From Stappia stellulata (GTDB taxonomy: Bacteria; Pseudomonadota; Alphaproteobacteria; Rhizobiales; Stappiaceae): a stretch of DNA of 64,000 bases. The notes under the pieces were generated by a model, which searched no databases, had not been told where the DNA came from, and was given only the letters and a program-made list of their open reading frames with translations. Positions 48,322-57,726 of the stretch are shown here, one piece after another (positions within the stretch are counted from its first letter, which is position 1; each line of letters opens with the position of its first letter). The position numbers and the translations under genes were made by a program. The DNA lies in contig NZ_JAIVMF010000004.1 of NCBI RefSeq assembly GCF_020176715.1, positions 282,647 to 346,646 of the forward strand. The letters run 5' to 3'.

Positions 48322-48573
48322 TCATCCGCCGGTCATCGGCGGAAAGAAAGCCGCCTCGCGGGCGCCATTCAGCGGTGCGTCATGGTCGACATGTTCCTGG
48401 TCGAGCGCGACCTTGATCGCGTCGCGTTCGGCAAACGCCCCGGCATAGGCCTCGTCGCGGGCCGAGAGCCAGTCGATCAGCGCGCCGACGGTCGCCACAT
48501 CGGCAGGGACCTCGATGGTCTCCGCGTCGCGTCCGATGCGTTCGCGCACCCAGGCGAAATAGCGCAACTGCAT
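48322..48573 (-). CDS. moaD: Molybdopterin synthase sulfur carrier subunit
   Basis: An 83-residue ubiquitin-like sulfur carrier. It begins MQLRYFAWVRERIGRDAETI and ends PPMTGG, the Gly-Gly tail that is adenylated and thiocarboxylated. VDHDAPLNGAREAAFFPP is also family-typical. It sits 15 bases after pgsA and 25 bases before moaE. Confidence 0.95.
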   Translation of the reverse strand: MQLRYFAWVRERIGRDAETIEVPADVATVGALIDWLSARDEAYAGAFAERDAIKVALDQEHVDHDAPLNGAREAAFFPPMTGG

Positions 48574-48588
48574 GTCGTGCCCCGTGAG

Positions 48589-49161
48589 TTAATCGGTCAT
48601 CAGGTGGCCGATGCCGGCCCGGAAATAGTCGTAGCCGGTATATAGGGTCAAAATGGCGGCGATCCAAAGGGCGGAAAGCCCGAGAAGCTGCGTGCCGGGC
48701 AGGACCGCCTCGCCGGCGGGACCCGCCAGGAGCAGGGCGATGGCGACCAGCTGCACCGTGGTCTTCCATTTCGCCAGCCGCGTCACCGGCACGCTGACGC
48801 GCAGCACGGCGAGGAACTCGCGCAGGCCGGACACGAGGATCTCGCGGCACAGGATGATGGCGGCGGCAATCATCGACCAGCCGCCGATGTCGCCCTTGCC
48901 GGCGAGCAGCAGCAGGCAGACCGCGACCAGCAGCTTGTCGGCGATCGGGTCGAGCATCTGTCCGAGCCGGGACTGTTGTTGCCAGGCACGCGCAAGATAG
49001 CCGTCGAAGAAGTCGGTAATGGCGGCGACAATGAAGATCCCGAGCGCGATCCAGCGGGCCGTATACCCCGGAAAATACAGGCAGATCATCACCGCCGGCA
49101 CGGCAAGGATGCGCCCGTAGGTCAGGATGTTCGGCAGGTTCCAGACATGGGATCGCGACAT
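48589..49161 (-). CDS. pgsA: CDP-diacylglycerol-glycerol-3-phosphate 3-phosphatidyltransferase
   Basis: Makes phosphatidylglycerol phosphate in the inner membrane. The 190-residue protein has about five helices and the CDP-alcohol phosphatidyltransferase motif, seen as DFFDGYLARAWQQQSRLGQM followed by LDPIAD. The start is the ATG at 49161 (MSRSHVWNLPNILTYGRI). In relatives it usually follows uvrC; here tdk, hlyU and an acetyltransferase lie between. Confidence 0.95.
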   Translation of the reverse strand: MSRSHVWNLPNILTYGRILAVPAVMICLYFPGYTARWIALGIFIVAAITDFFDGYLARAWQQQSRLGQMLDPIADKLLVAVCLLLLAGKGDIGGWSMIAAAIILCREILVSGLREFLAVLRVSVPVTRLAKWKTTVQLVAIALLLAGPAGEAVLPGTQLLGLSALWIAAILTLYTGYDYFRAGIGHLMTD

Positions 49162-49368
49162 TGCTTGGACACTATGCCTTGTATGGGGGAGACGTCGGGT
49201 CTGATCCTTCAAGCATGTTGACCGGGAAACGTCAATTGCGCATCCGGGCAGCCGAAATTCCGGCGAAGGCCCGGGCTGGATCGGTGAAAATTCGCAAAGC
49301 GGCCCTTTGTCGGGACCGGTTGTCTGCCCGATAGTGCGCCTTGTCAGGATTTGAGCCACGGGGTCTTC

Positions 49369-50079
49369 ATGAGCGTTTCGACCAATCATCTCGGCCAGCC
49401 GATCGGGTTCCCGCTTCCCGACTGGAGCCCGCGTCCGCATCCGCCCCGAACGGCGATGGAGGGCCGGGTCTGCCGGGTCGAGCCGTTCGACCTGGCGCGT
49501 CACGCAGGCGATCTCCACGCGGCCTATTCGCAAGATCGCGAGGGCCGGATCTGGACATATATGGGCTATGGCCCGTTTGCCGACGAAGCCGCTTATCGCC
49601 GTTTTGCCGAGGCGACCTGCTGCGGTGGCGATCCGCTGTTTCACGCCGTCGTCGACAGCGTCTCGGGCCGGGCGCTGGGCGTGGCGAGTTTCCTGCGCAT
49701 CGATCCGGCGAATGGTGTCCTCGAGGTCGGCCACATCAATTTCGCACCCGCCCTGCAAAAGAGCGCGCTGGCCAGCGAGGCGATGTATCTGATGATGCGC
49801 CGGGTGTTCGACGAGCTCGGCTACCGGCGTTACGAATGGAAATGCGACGCCCTCAACGCCGGCTCCATGCGCGCCGCGCGGCGGCTCGGCTTCACCTATG
49901 AGGGCACCTTCCGCCAGGCGATGATCTACAAGGGGCGCAACCGCGACACGGCATGGTTCTCGGTGACCGACGCGGAGTGGCCGACGCTCAAACGCGCCTT
50001 TGAGGCGTGGCTTGCACCGGCGAATTTCGATGCCGACGGGCGCCAGCGCCGCAGCCTGGAAGAGCTGCGCGCCGGCTGA
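49369..50079 (+). CDS. GNAT family N-acetyltransferase (RimJ/RimL-like)
   Basis: A 236-residue acetyltransferase with GVASFLRIDPANGVLEVGHI, NFAPALQKSALASEAMYLMM, and the C-terminal RRYEWKCDALNAGSMRAARR, LGFTYEGTFRQAMIYKGRNR, typical of RimJ/RimL-type enzymes that act on proteins or small molecules. The start is the ATG at 49369; a TTG at 49351 would add six residues. It lies opposite in strand to its neighbours pgsA and hlyU, so it may be a later insertion. Confidence 0.88.
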   Translation: MSVSTNHLGQPIGFPLPDWSPRPHPPRTAMEGRVCRVEPFDLARHAGDLHAAYSQDREGRIWTYMGYGPFADEAAYRRFAEATCCGGDPLFHAVVDSVSGRALGVASFLRIDPANGVLEVGHINFAPALQKSALASEAMYLMMRRVFDELGYRRYEWKCDALNAGSMRAARRLGFTYEGTFRQAMIYKGRNRDTAWFSVTDAEWPTLKRAFEAWLAPANFDADGRQRRSLEELRAG

Positions 50080-50094
50080 CGGGCCGGCCCGGCG

Positions 50095-50391
50095 TCAGGC
50101 GAAGATGCGCTCGCCCTGCTCGTCGATGATCTGTTTGGCCTTGCGCAGGCTGAACTCCGCCGCCTCGTCGCGGCCAGGCACCTGGTCGGCGCGGATGAAA
50201 CTGTGTTCGCGGCGTTCGCCGTCGGCGCCCTCGCGAAAGATCCGGCCGGCGACCTGCCATTGTCCGTTGCGCTGGGTCGGGGCGGGCACGATGGTGAAGC
50301 CCTTGTAGTCGACGGGCGGGAATTCCACGCTGGATGCGCGCTTCTCGCCGCCGCCGCCGAACAGTCCGCCGAAGATCTTGCCGAATACCAT
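50095..50391 (-). CDS. HlyU family protein
   Basis: A 98-residue protein. The Gly-rich start MVFGKIFGGLFGGGGEK is followed by VDYKGFTIVPAPTQRNGQWQ and VAGRIFREGADGERREHSFI, as in HlyU family members. These are annotated as transcriptional activators of hemolysin in Vibrio by name only; this group lacks the ArsR-type helix-turn-helix of the Vibrio regulator. It is 45 bases downstream of tdk. Confidence 0.85.
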   Translation of the reverse strand: MVFGKIFGGLFGGGGEKRASSVEFPPVDYKGFTIVPAPTQRNGQWQVAGRIFREGADGERREHSFIRADQVPGRDEAAEFSLRKAKQIIDEQGERIFA

Positions 50392-50436
50392 AAGTGCTCC
50401 TTCGACAGGCCGTCTTTTCGGCCCGTCCTCCTCGTC

Positions 50437-51036
50437 TCAATGCGGGGGATCGCCCGCGTCCGCCAGTTGCCGGCGCGACCAGTGTCGGCGGCACAGGGAA
50501 ACATAGCGATCCTCGCCGCCGATCACCACCTGTTCCCCGTCCTCGAGGATTTCGCCCGACGGGCCGAGCCGGGCGACCATCGTCGCCTTGCGCCCGCACC
50601 AGCAGATCGTCTTGACCTCGCGCAGCGTGTCGGCAATCGCCAGAAGCGCCGCGCTTCCGGGAAAGAGCTTGCCCTGGAAATCGGTGCGCAGCCCGTAGCA
50701 CATCACCGGAATGCCCAGGTCGTCGGCGACGCCGGCGAGCTGCCAGACCTGCGCCTCGCTCAGGAACTGCGCCTCGTCGACGAAGACGCAGTCGATGCGC
50801 GTCTCGTCGCGCCGTCCGGATATATGGGCACGCAGGTCGGTATCGGTCTCGAACAGGTCTGCGTCGCAGGCCAGACCGATGCGCGAGGCGATGCGCCCGC
50901 GCCCCGACCGGTCGTCGAGCGCCGCGGTCATCAGCAGCGTGTGCATGCCGCGTTCGCGGTAGTTGTAGGCCGCCTGCAGCAGGATCGTGGACTTGCCGGC
51001 GTTCATCGAGGAATAGCTGAAATAGAGTTTGGCCAT
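50437..51036 (-). CDS. tdk: Thymidine kinase (type II)
   Basis: Phosphorylates thymidine to dTMP in salvage. The 199-residue protein has the P-loop FSYSSMNAGKSTILLQ, FVDEAQFLSEAQVWQL, the Zn-binding CWCGRKATMVARL and the lasso region GEQVVIGGEDRYVSLCRRHW. The start is the ATG at 51036; longer frames upstream are not homologous. It lies 102 bases after uvrC. Confidence 0.95.
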   Translation of the reverse strand: MAKLYFSYSSMNAGKSTILLQAAYNYRERGMHTLLMTAALDDRSGRGRIASRIGLACDADLFETDTDLRAHISGRRDETRIDCVFVDEAQFLSEAQVWQLAGVADDLGIPVMCYGLRTDFQGKLFPGSAALLAIADTLREVKTICWCGRKATMVARLGPSGEILEDGEQVVIGGEDRYVSLCRRHWSRRQLADAGDPPH

Positions 51037-51138
51037 GGTTCCGGTCCGGATGTTTCCAGCCATCTTGCCCGGATTCGGCGCGGTCTCCCGCGCCGCCAGC
51101 CGGATTTTGCACAGCAAATCCCGCCGGCGGCACGCGCC

Positions 51139-53172
51139 CTATTCGTGGAAGTGGTCGTAGATCGTGCGGGCGACGGATTCCGACACGCCCTCGACCGCCA
51201 TCAGGTCTTCCATGCCGGCGCGCGACACCGCCTTGGCGGTGCCGAAATGGCGCAGCAGCGCGCGCTTGCGGCTCGGGCCGATGCCGGCGATGTCGTCGAG
51301 CGGGCTCTTGGAGATGTCCTTCTTGCGCCGCGCGCGATGCGAGCCGATGGCGAAGCGGTGCGCCTCGTCGCGCAGCCGCTGGATGAAATAGAGCACCGGA
51401 TCGCGCTCCGGCAGCATGAAGGACGGCTTGCCGGGGATGAAGAATTTCTCGCGCCCCGCGTCGCGGTCCGGCCCCTTGGCGATGCCGATCAGCGGCACGT
51501 CGTCCAGCCCGAGTTCGGCAAGCGTCTCGCGCGCGGCATTCAGCTGGCCGATGCCGCCGTCGACGAACACCACGTCCGGCCAGGCCGGGATGGCGGTGGG
51601 ATCGGCCGCCGGATCGACGGCCTGCGCGGCCTCTTCGGCCTCGGTCTCCGGCATGGCGGCGTCCGCGGTCGAGGCGGCGGCGACGGGCCGTTCGTCGCCA
51701 TGTTCCCGCACGAGCCGCGAGAAGCGCCGCTTCAGCACCTCGCGCATCATGCCGTAGTCGTCGCCGGGGACGAGGTCCTCCGACTTGATGTTGAACTTGC
51801 GGTAATGCGCCTTGGCGAAGCCTTCCGGCCCGGCGACGATCATGCCGCCGACGGCGTTGGTGCCGGAGATATGCGAGTTGTCGTAGACCTCGATCCGGCG
51901 CGGCGTCTCGCTGAGGCCGAAGACCTCGCCCAGCCCCTTGAGCAGGCGCGCCTGGCTGCTCGTTTCCGCAAGCCTTCGGCCGAGCGCCTCGCGGGCGTTC
52001 TTCATCGCGTGTTCGACCAGTTCGCGCTTCTCGCCGCGCTGGGGAACGGCGACCTCGACCTTGTGGCCCATGCGTTCGCCGAGCGCTGCCGCCAGCAGCG
52101 GGCGTTCGGCAATGTCATGCGACAAGAGCAGCAGGCGCGGGGCGGGCTTGTCGTCGTAGAACTGCGCGAGAAAACTCTCCAGCACCTCCGCCTCGCCGAG
52201 CGACTTGTCGGCGCGGGGAAACTGCGCGTAGTTGCCCCAGTTCTGGCCGGTGCGGAAGAAGAACACCTGGATGCAGGTCTGTCCGCCTTCCTGATGGATG
52301 GCGAAGACGTCGGCCTCTTCAACTGTGCGCGGGTTGATGCCCTGGTGCGACTGGACATGCGACAGCGCGGCCAGCCGGTCTCGGTAGATCGCGGCGCTCT
52401 CGTAGTCGAGCGCTTCCGCCGCCTGTTCCATCTGGACGGCGAGTTCCTTCTTCACGATCTGACTGCGCCCGGAGAGAAACGCCTTCGCCTCGGCGACGAG
52501 ACCGGCGTAATCCTCCGGCGAGATCTCGCCGGTGCAGGGGGCGGCGCAGCGCTTGATCTGGTGCAACAGGCAGGGGCGGGAGCGGTTGGCGTAATAGCTG
52601 TCGGTGCAATTGCGCACCAGGAACGCCTTTTGCAGCGCGTTGATCGTGCGGTTGACCGCGCCGGCGGAGGCGAAGGGGCCGAAGTAGTCGCCCTTGCGCC
52701 GGCGCGCGCCGCGGTGCTTCACCAGCGCCGGCGCCTCGTGATCGCCCGTGACCAGAATGTAGGGAAACGACTTGTCGTCGCGCAACAGCACGTTGAAGCG
52801 CGGGCGCAGGCGCTTGATCAGGTTGGCTTCCAGAAGCAGCGCTTCCGTCTCGGTGCCCGTCGTGACGAACTCCATCGAGGCGGTCGCCATGATCATGCGC
52901 AGGATGCGGTTCGGCTGGCCCTGCAGGCGGGTGTAGCTCGTCACCCGCTTCTTCAGCGACTTGGCCTTGCCGACGTAGAGCACGTCGCCATTCTCGTCGA
53001 GCATCCGGTAGACGCCGGGCGAGAGCGGCAGCCGCTTGACGAAATGGGCGATGACATCCGCCCCGCGCGCATCGGGTCCGAGCGGCGTCGCCGCGCGCTC
53101 GAACGCCGGTTCCGGCGGAAGCTCGGAGCCGGCATGCGGGGTCGTGTCGTCCGGGTCGTCCTGTTCGCTCAT
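51139..53172 (-). CDS. uvrC: Excinuclease ABC subunit C
   Basis: Makes both incisions in nucleotide excision repair. The 677-residue protein has the GIY-YIG nuclease ([20 protein letters not shown] then [10 protein letters not shown]), the UVR domain ([20 protein letters not shown]), the RNase H-like C-terminal nuclease ([20 protein letters not shown]), and a helix-hairpin-helix pair ([20 protein letters not shown]). An acidic/Ala-rich insert lies near residue 510. The start at 53172 overlaps the SDR gene by four bases. Confidence 0.96.
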   Translation of the reverse strand: MSEQDDPDDTTPHAGSELPPEPAFERAATPLGPDARGADVIAHFVKRLPLSPGVYRMLDENGDVLYVGKAKSLKKRVTSYTRLQGQPNRILRMIMATASMEFVTTGTETEALLLEANLIKRLRPRFNVLLRDDKSFPYILVTGDHEAPALVKHRGARRRKGDYFGPFASAGAVNRTINALQKAFLVRNCTDSYYANRSRPCLLHQIKRCAAPCTGEISPEDYAGLVAEAKAFLSGRSQIVKKELAVQMEQAAEALDYESAAIYRDRLAALSHVQSHQGINPRTVEEADVFAIHQEGGQTCIQVFFFRTGQNWGNYAQFPRADKSLGEAEVLESFLAQFYDDKPAPRLLLLSHDIAERPLLAAALGERMGHKVEVAVPQRGEKRELVEHAMKNAREALGRRLAETSSQARLLKGLGEVFGLSETPRRIEVYDNSHISGTNAVGGMIVAGPEGFAKAHYRKFNIKSEDLVPGDDYGMMREVLKRRFSRLVREHGDERPVAAASTADAAMPETEAEEAAQAVDPAADPTAIPAWPDVVFVDGGIGQLNAARETLAELGLDDVPLIGIAKGPDRDAGREKFFIPGKPSFMLPERDPVLYFIQRLRDEAHRFAIGSHRARRKKDISKSPLDDIAGIGPSRKRALLRHFGTAKAVSRAGMEDLMAVEGVSESVARTIYDHFHE

Positions 53173-53984
53173 TCCGAGATGCCTACGACGTCCGGCGTCT
53201 CCCACGCAAGATGCTGTCCGCCGTCGAGCGCGATCATCTGCCCCGTCACCGAGGGCGTGTCCCACAGATAGCGGATGGTGCGGGCGAATTCCCACAGTTC
53301 CGGGCCGTTGCCGAGCAGCGTGGAGGAGGTCTGCTTGAGGAAGTCGCTCGGGTCCTGGCGGGTGTTCGACAGCGTCGGCCCCGGGCCGATGCCGTTGACG
53401 CGGATGCGCGGCGCCAGTCCCTGCGCCAGCGTCTGCGTTGCCGTCCAAAGGGCGGCCTTCGACAGCGTGTAGGAGAGGAACTGCGGCGTCAGCTTCCACA
53501 CCCGCTGGTCGATGATGTTGACGATCAGGCCCTTTTGCTCCGCCGGCAGGCGCATGGCCATGGCATTGGCGAGAAAGATCGGCGCGCGCGTGTGGATCGC
53601 GAAATGGCGTTCGTAGCGCTCCAGGTCGAGGTCGCCGATGCCGTCGTTTTCGAAGATCGAGGCGCTGTTGACGAGAAGCGACACCGGGCCGAGCGCATTG
53701 CAGGCGGCCGCCATCAGGGCGTCCGGCGCGGCCGGGTCCGTCAGGTCGGCCTGAAAGGCTTGCGCCTTGCCGCCGCGCGCCCGGATGGCCGCGCACACAG
53801 CTTCGGCCTCGTCGAGCGCCTGGTTGACGTGGATGGCGACGGCAAAGCCGTCGTCCGCCAGGTCGCTTGCGATGGCGCCGCCGATGCGGCGCGCGCCGCC
53901 GGTGACCAGCGCGACCGGTCGTGCGTCAGAGGGTGCGGCCGGGGTGTCCGCCGGCGAAGCGGCGGCGGAAGGGCGTGTGGACAT
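53169..53984 (-). CDS. SDR family oxidoreductase, pteridine reductase-like (FolM/PTR1)
   Basis: A 271-residue short-chain dehydrogenase. The cofactor loop is [11 protein letters not shown], with Arg suggesting NADPH. The catalytic region is [20 protein letters not shown] then KAALW, where Asp replaces the usual Ser, as in PTR1 and FolM dihydromonapterin/dihydrofolate reductases. It is coupled to uvrC (ATGA overlap), an arrangement I recall in Hyphomicrobiales. A pterin substrate is likely but not shown. Confidence 0.88.
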   Translation of the reverse strand: MSTRPSAAASPADTPAAPSDARPVALVTGGARRIGGAIASDLADDGFAVAIHVNQALDEAEAVCAAIRARGGKAQAFQADLTDPAAPDALMAAACNALGPVSLLVNSASIFENDGIGDLDLERYERHFAIHTRAPIFLANAMAMRLPAEQKGLIVNIIDQRVWKLTPQFLSYTLSKAALWTATQTLAQGLAPRIRVNGIGPGPTLSNTRQDPSDFLKQTSSTLLGNGPELWEFARTIRYLWDTPSVTGQMIALDGGQHLAWETPDVVGISE

Positions 53985-54051
53985 GGGCGCTCACGGATAT
54001 CGGTGGAACGGGGAAGGGTACCGGAAAATACGCAGGTTTGCCCGTGTCCGA

Positions 54052-55077
54052 TCAGCCGATTTTTCCGAACTGGAAGGCGGAGAAGATATAGAGGCCGTAA
54101 AGCGCGCAGAGAATTACGCCCGACGGCTTGCGGATGGTGACGTGGAAGACGGAAAAGGCGAGCACGAGCAGGGCGCTGGCAAGCATCACCCACAGGTCGA
54201 GCTTGAGCACCTCGGCGGGAACCGAAAGCGGCACGAAGGCTGCGGTAATGCCCATGATGGCCAGCAGGTTGAAGATGTTGGAGCCGATGACATTGCCGAG
54301 CGCCACGGCGGTGTGCCCGCGCACCGCGGCCACCAGCGAGGTCACCAGTTCGGGCAGCGAGGTGCCGAGCGCCACCACCGTCAGCCCGATCACCGCATCG
54401 GACACGCCCCAGGAACTGGCGAGCGCGCTGGCGCCTTCGACGGTGAAATGCGCGCCGAGCGGCAGTCCGATCAGGCCGAGCGCGATGAACATGATCGCCA
54501 GCGCTGGGTTTTCCGGGACGCCGTCGACCTCGTCGAACGGCAGGTCGACCTCCGCGTCGTCGTCGTTATCCCCGCCGTCGCCGTTGTTCGCCGTGGCGGC
54601 AGCGCTGCCGTGGCCGTTCGCGGCGCGGTGGTTGCGTGTGGCGCGCACCGATTCCCAGAAGAAGACGCCGAGCAGCATCAGCAGGATCGCGCCGTCGAGA
54701 CGGCCGATCGGGCTGTGGAAGCACATGCCGATGAAAACGAGGCTGATCACCACCATGAAGATCGAATTGCGGGTCGCCCCCTTCTCGCGACAGGAGGTGC
54801 TGGCAATCAGCGCCGGCATGCCGAGGACCAGAAGCACATTGGCGACATTGGAGCCGACCACATTGCCGATGGCGATGCCCGGCAGGCCGTCGATCGCCGC
54901 GCCCAGCGAGATGAACAGCTCCGGGGCGCTGGTGCCGAAGGCGACGATGGTCAGGCCGATCACCAGGGCCGGGATGCCGAGACGCTCCGCGATGCTGACG
55001 GCGCCGCGCACCAGAACGTCCCCGGCGACGATCAGGACAACAAGCCCTCCGATCAGGCTGACATAGTCGATGAGCAT
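54052..55077 (-). CDS. Calcium/sodium antiporter (CaCA family, YrbG-like)
   Basis: A 341-residue membrane exchanger with two homologous five-helix halves. The alpha repeats are VIGLTIVAFGTSAPELFISL and VIGLTVVALGTSLPELVTSL, each with the ion-binding Glu, and GNVVGSNVANVL pairs with GNVIGSNIFNLL. The central cytoplasmic loop is strongly acidic (NGDGGDNDDDAEVDLPFDEV), possibly for cation sensing. The start is the ATG at 55077. It ends about 70 bases beyond the SDR start. Confidence 0.93.
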   Translation of the reverse strand: MLIDYVSLIGGLVVLIVAGDVLVRGAVSIAERLGIPALVIGLTIVAFGTSAPELFISLGAAIDGLPGIAIGNVVGSNVANVLLVLGMPALIASTSCREKGATRNSIFMVVISLVFIGMCFHSPIGRLDGAILLMLLGVFFWESVRATRNHRAANGHGSAAATANNGDGGDNDDDAEVDLPFDEVDGVPENPALAIMFIALGLIGLPLGAHFTVEGASALASSWGVSDAVIGLTVVALGTSLPELVTSLVAAVRGHTAVALGNVIGSNIFNLLAIMGITAAFVPLSVPAEVLKLDLWVMLASALLVLAFSVFHVTIRKPSGVILCALYGLYIFSAFQFGKIG

Positions 55078-55443
55078 GAAGCGTTCTGGTCCGGGTGTGC
55101 GTTGACGGCCTGGGCTTCGATAACCTGGGCTTTGGTGATGTGTGGAGCGTGCGGCGCACGCCCGGGATCGGGAGGTGATGCCGGTCGCATGTGTTGCCAG
55201 CGCCGGGAGACACCGCTCGTATATATGCATCCTTGGGGAGATGAAAAGCCCAATGCTTGGTTCCGGATAGGTGCCGGGGCGTTAAGCCTTCGCTTACCCT
55301 GTCATCAAAAAATCACGGCCTGCCCGTGAAACGCCGCAATTCGTGACAGCCGTTGCCACATTCGATCCCCATATCAAGGGAAGTTGGGGGGCAGGGCGGT
55401 TTAGACCGCTCGCACAGTCCACGTTGTAATTCGGAGTATTCAT
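55078..55443. promoter_or_regulatory. Intergenic region upstream of the outer-membrane protein gene
   Basis: No gene. It lies between the divergent antiporter and outer-membrane protein genes. The part near 55300-55440 is less GC-rich (CATCAAAAAATCACGG) and contains a GCGGT-TTAG-ACCGC dyad (55396-55409) that might be an operator, and TCGGAGTATTCAT just before the porin ATG. Exact promoter boxes are unclear. Confidence 0.35.
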
Positions 55444-56115
55444 ATGAAGCGTCTAGCTGCTGCCGGCCTGAGCGCTGCCGTCGCCTTCGCCGCGACCGCA
55501 TCGGTCCATGCGGCCGACCTTCCGCAACCCGCAGAGCCCTACACCTACCAGGAGCCGGTTCCGGCGGAGCGGTTCGACTGGTCGGGGTTCTATTTCGGTG
55601 GGCATCTCGGCTGGAACTGGTCCGACTTCGGCACCAGCAACGGTGTCACGGGCAGTTTCACAACGCGTGACAATGGCGTCACCGGCGGTGTCCATGCCGG
55701 CTACAACTACATGGTGACGCCGGAGTTCCTGCTCGGTGCGGAAGCCGACTTCAGCCTGGCCGACATCGACAAGACCCGCACGGTCGCCGGCGTCTCCTAC
55801 AAGACGTCCAGCGACTGGAACGGCACCGTGCGCGCCCGTGCCGGCTGGGCCTTCGACCGCTTCCTGGTGTTCGGCACCGGCGGTCTGGCGATTGCCGACA
55901 TGGATGTCGCCGCGAATGGCGTCAAGGACAGCAAGACCCGCATCGGCTGGACGGCCGGCGCCGGTGTGGAAGGCGCGGTCACGCAGAACGTGACGGCGCG
56001 TCTGGAATACCAGTACCAGGACTACGGCAGCGAGACCTTCTCGCTGGGCGGCCAGTCCTACAAGACCGATCTGGACAACAACCAGGTCCGCTTCGGTCTC
56101 AGCTACAAGTTCTGA
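55444..56115 (+). CDS. Outer membrane beta-barrel protein (Omp25/RopB-like porin family)
   Basis: A 223-residue outer membrane protein with a signal peptide ending SVHAADLP. The barrel begins FDWSGFYFGGHLGWNWSDFG and ends VRFGLSYKF with a C-terminal Phe. Alternating strands such as GGVHAGYNYMVTPEFLLGAE and ARLEYQYQDYGSETFSLGGQ are typical of the Omp25/Omp31 group. It has its own terminator, so it is a single-gene unit. Confidence 0.92.
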   Translation: MKRLAAAGLSAAVAFAATASVHAADLPQPAEPYTYQEPVPAERFDWSGFYFGGHLGWNWSDFGTSNGVTGSFTTRDNGVTGGVHAGYNYMVTPEFLLGAEADFSLADIDKTRTVAGVSYKTSSDWNGTVRARAGWAFDRFLVFGTGGLAIADMDVAANGVKDSKTRIGWTAGAGVEGAVTQNVTARLEYQYQDYGSETFSLGGQSYKTDLDNNQVRFGLSYKF

Positions 56116-56144
56116 TCCCTCGCGCAAGCGATGGAGCAAGATGC

Positions 56145-56180
56145 AACGGGAGCCGGCCCGCCGGCTCCCGTTCTTCGTTT
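56145..56180 (+). terminator. Rho-independent terminator of the outer-membrane protein gene
   Basis: A perfect 13-bp stem, AACGGGAGCCGGC (56145-56157) and GCCGGCTCCCGTT (56160-56172), with a two-base centre is followed by CTTCGTTT. It separates the porin from the radical SAM locus. Confidence 0.85.
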
Positions 56181-56339
56181 GCGCAAGGGCCCGTCCTGCG
56201 CCGTTGCCGTTCCGATCTCAGGTTGCAAGATGGCGGGGCGGCTCCTGCCTCAAGGGCCGGCGACGTAGCGGAAATTCGGGCTTTGAAAGTACAGTTCCGA
56301 CACGCTACAATTGCAGATCGTTGCGGGGGAAACGGGTCG

Positions 56340-57485
56340 ATGCACGCAGGGCACGCAACCGACTACCTTCACATTCTCGTCGTGAAAGTCGTGCGGGCAT
56401 GCAATCTTCGCTGCAAATACTGCTATTACATCAATGACGACACCCGCGATTACGGATCGTCGATGACCGTGGAAACGGTCACAGCCCTTTACGAGCGGTA
56501 CCGCGACTATCTGTCGGCGCTGGGCCGGCAGGGCGCAATCGTCTGGCATGGCGGCGAACCGCTGATGCTGGGGCGCAGGCGTTTCGGCGCTTTCATGGAG
56601 CTGCAGAGCGAGACCGGTCTCGCGCCCTTCATTCACAACAAGCTGCAAACCAACGCGCTGTTGATCGACGATGCGTGGATCGATTTTCTGCGTCGCCATG
56701 ACATCGGCATTGGCGTGAGCATCGATACGGACCGGAGCGCCCATGACGCCAACCGGGTCACCCCGACCGGCGAGGGGACCTACGACCAGACCGTCGAAGC
56801 GCTCGGTCGGCTCCGGCGGGCGGGCGTTTCAACGGGCGTCTTGAGCGTTGCCGACGGCGTAAGCGACGGCCGACTGGCGATCTCGTCGCTCAGGGCGCTG
56901 GGGGTCTCGAGCGCCGACATTCTCCTGCCGATGACGAACAACGCAAGGCAGAGAAACCCCGAGACGGCAATCGACCTGGAGGGCTTGCCCGAGTTTCTGG
57001 TCGATGCCTTTCGCGCCTGGGTCAAGGGCGATGACCCTTCGATGCGGGTTCGCCTGTTTTCCTCGATGATCCTGCAGGCGTTCGGCCGGCGCACGACCTT
57101 CCTGGGAACGGGCGGCGCCGACATGAGTTCGCTGGCGGTCATCGAGACCGACGGCACGCTTTGCATGGACACGGAATACAGCCAGCTGGAGCGCTTCGGG
57201 ATCGCCGAAGGCTACAACACCGGCCTCAACGTGAACGACACGGATTTCTCGTTCGCGCGAGCGGAGAAACTGATCAAGCGGTTCGTCGCAAAGGTCGGCG
57301 GCGACCGGTTGCCGACGGACTGCCAAAACTGCGAGGTCGCCAGACTGTGTGGCGGCGGACACCCCGGCTCGCGATACGACGACGCCGACCATTCCCACGA
57401 CCATCGCAGCGCTCATTGCAAGGCCCTGTACCGTCTTGGCCGCGAGACGCTGTCCTATCTGAACGACCCTCACCCCTACCTCTAG
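56340..57485 (+). CDS. Radical SAM/SPASM peptide maturase (FxsB/XyeB-like)
   Basis: A 381-residue radical SAM enzyme. The 4Fe-4S/SAM motif CNLRCKYCYY is at residues 21-30, GGEP is in IVWHGGEPLML, and SIDTDRSAHDANRVTPTGEG follows. The C-terminal part has cysteines of an auxiliary-cluster (SPASM-like) domain at about 275, 328, 331, 338 and 360, in the CGGGHPGSRYDD style I associate with FxsB/XyeB-type RiPP maturases. The ATG at 56340 follows GCGGGGGAAACGGGTCG; an in-frame ATG at 56223 would add 39 residues with no radical SAM character. A 65-residue peptide gene begins 17 bases after the stop. Confidence 0.85.
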   Translation: MHAGHATDYLHILVVKVVRACNLRCKYCYYINDDTRDYGSSMTVETVTALYERYRDYLSALGRQGAIVWHGGEPLMLGRRRFGAFMELQSETGLAPFIHNKLQTNALLIDDAWIDFLRRHDIGIGVSIDTDRSAHDANRVTPTGEGTYDQTVEALGRLRRAGVSTGVLSVADGVSDGRLAISSLRALGVSSADILLPMTNNARQRNPETAIDLEGLPEFLVDAFRAWVKGDDPSMRVRLFSSMILQAFGRRTTFLGTGGADMSSLAVIETDGTLCMDTEYSQLERFGIAEGYNTGLNVNDTDFSFARAEKLIKRFVAKVGGDRLPTDCQNCEVARLCGGGHPGSRYDDADHSHDHRSAHCKALYRLGRETLSYLNDPHPYL

Positions 57486-57502
57486 AAAGAATGGAGTTTG
57501 TG

Positions 57503-57700
57503 ATGAGCGAACCCTCGGGAAAAACGGTCAAGGTCAAATTCGAGGTCGAAATCCGGGACGTCGACGATGACCTCCATGAGCGCCTGATGAAGCTTCATGA
57601 GGACGACGACCTGACCAATATGGTCAGAAGCGTTCTCAGCGAGGCCGACAATGAAAGCTACACCCGCGTCATCTGGGGGCAATGGCAGCAGTTGGGGTAG
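57503..57700 (+). CDS. Candidate RiPP precursor peptide
   Basis: A 65-residue peptide right after the radical SAM gene. The ATG at 57503 is preceded by TGGAGTTTGTG; ATG 57491 would add four residues. Residues 1-50 are charged and leader-like (VKVKFEVEIRDVDDDLHERL). The end has aromatic-X-X triplets: Tyr53-Thr-Arg, Trp58-Gly-Gln and Trp61-Gln-Gln. No Cys is present, so it is not a sactipeptide or lanthipeptide core. Aromatic-X-X motifs are what cyclophane-forming (triceptide) maturases act on, so I infer that the C-terminus is the core. I do not recognise the family. Confidence 0.65.
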   Translation: MSEPSGKTVKVKFEVEIRDVDDDLHERLMKLHEDDDLTNMVRSVLSEADNESYTRVIWGQWQQLG

Positions 57701-57726
57701 CCTGAGGACCCGTCCCGGCGTCACCC

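Noticed and set aside
50203..53271. A 1022-codon open frame on the plus strand
   Set aside because: It is the antisense shadow of tdk and uvrC, with low-complexity composition and no recognisable domain.
57161..57502. Longer version of the peptide starting inside the radical SAM gene
   Set aside because: It would overlap the radical SAM gene out of frame for over 300 bases. The ATG at 57503 has a proper ribosome-binding site.
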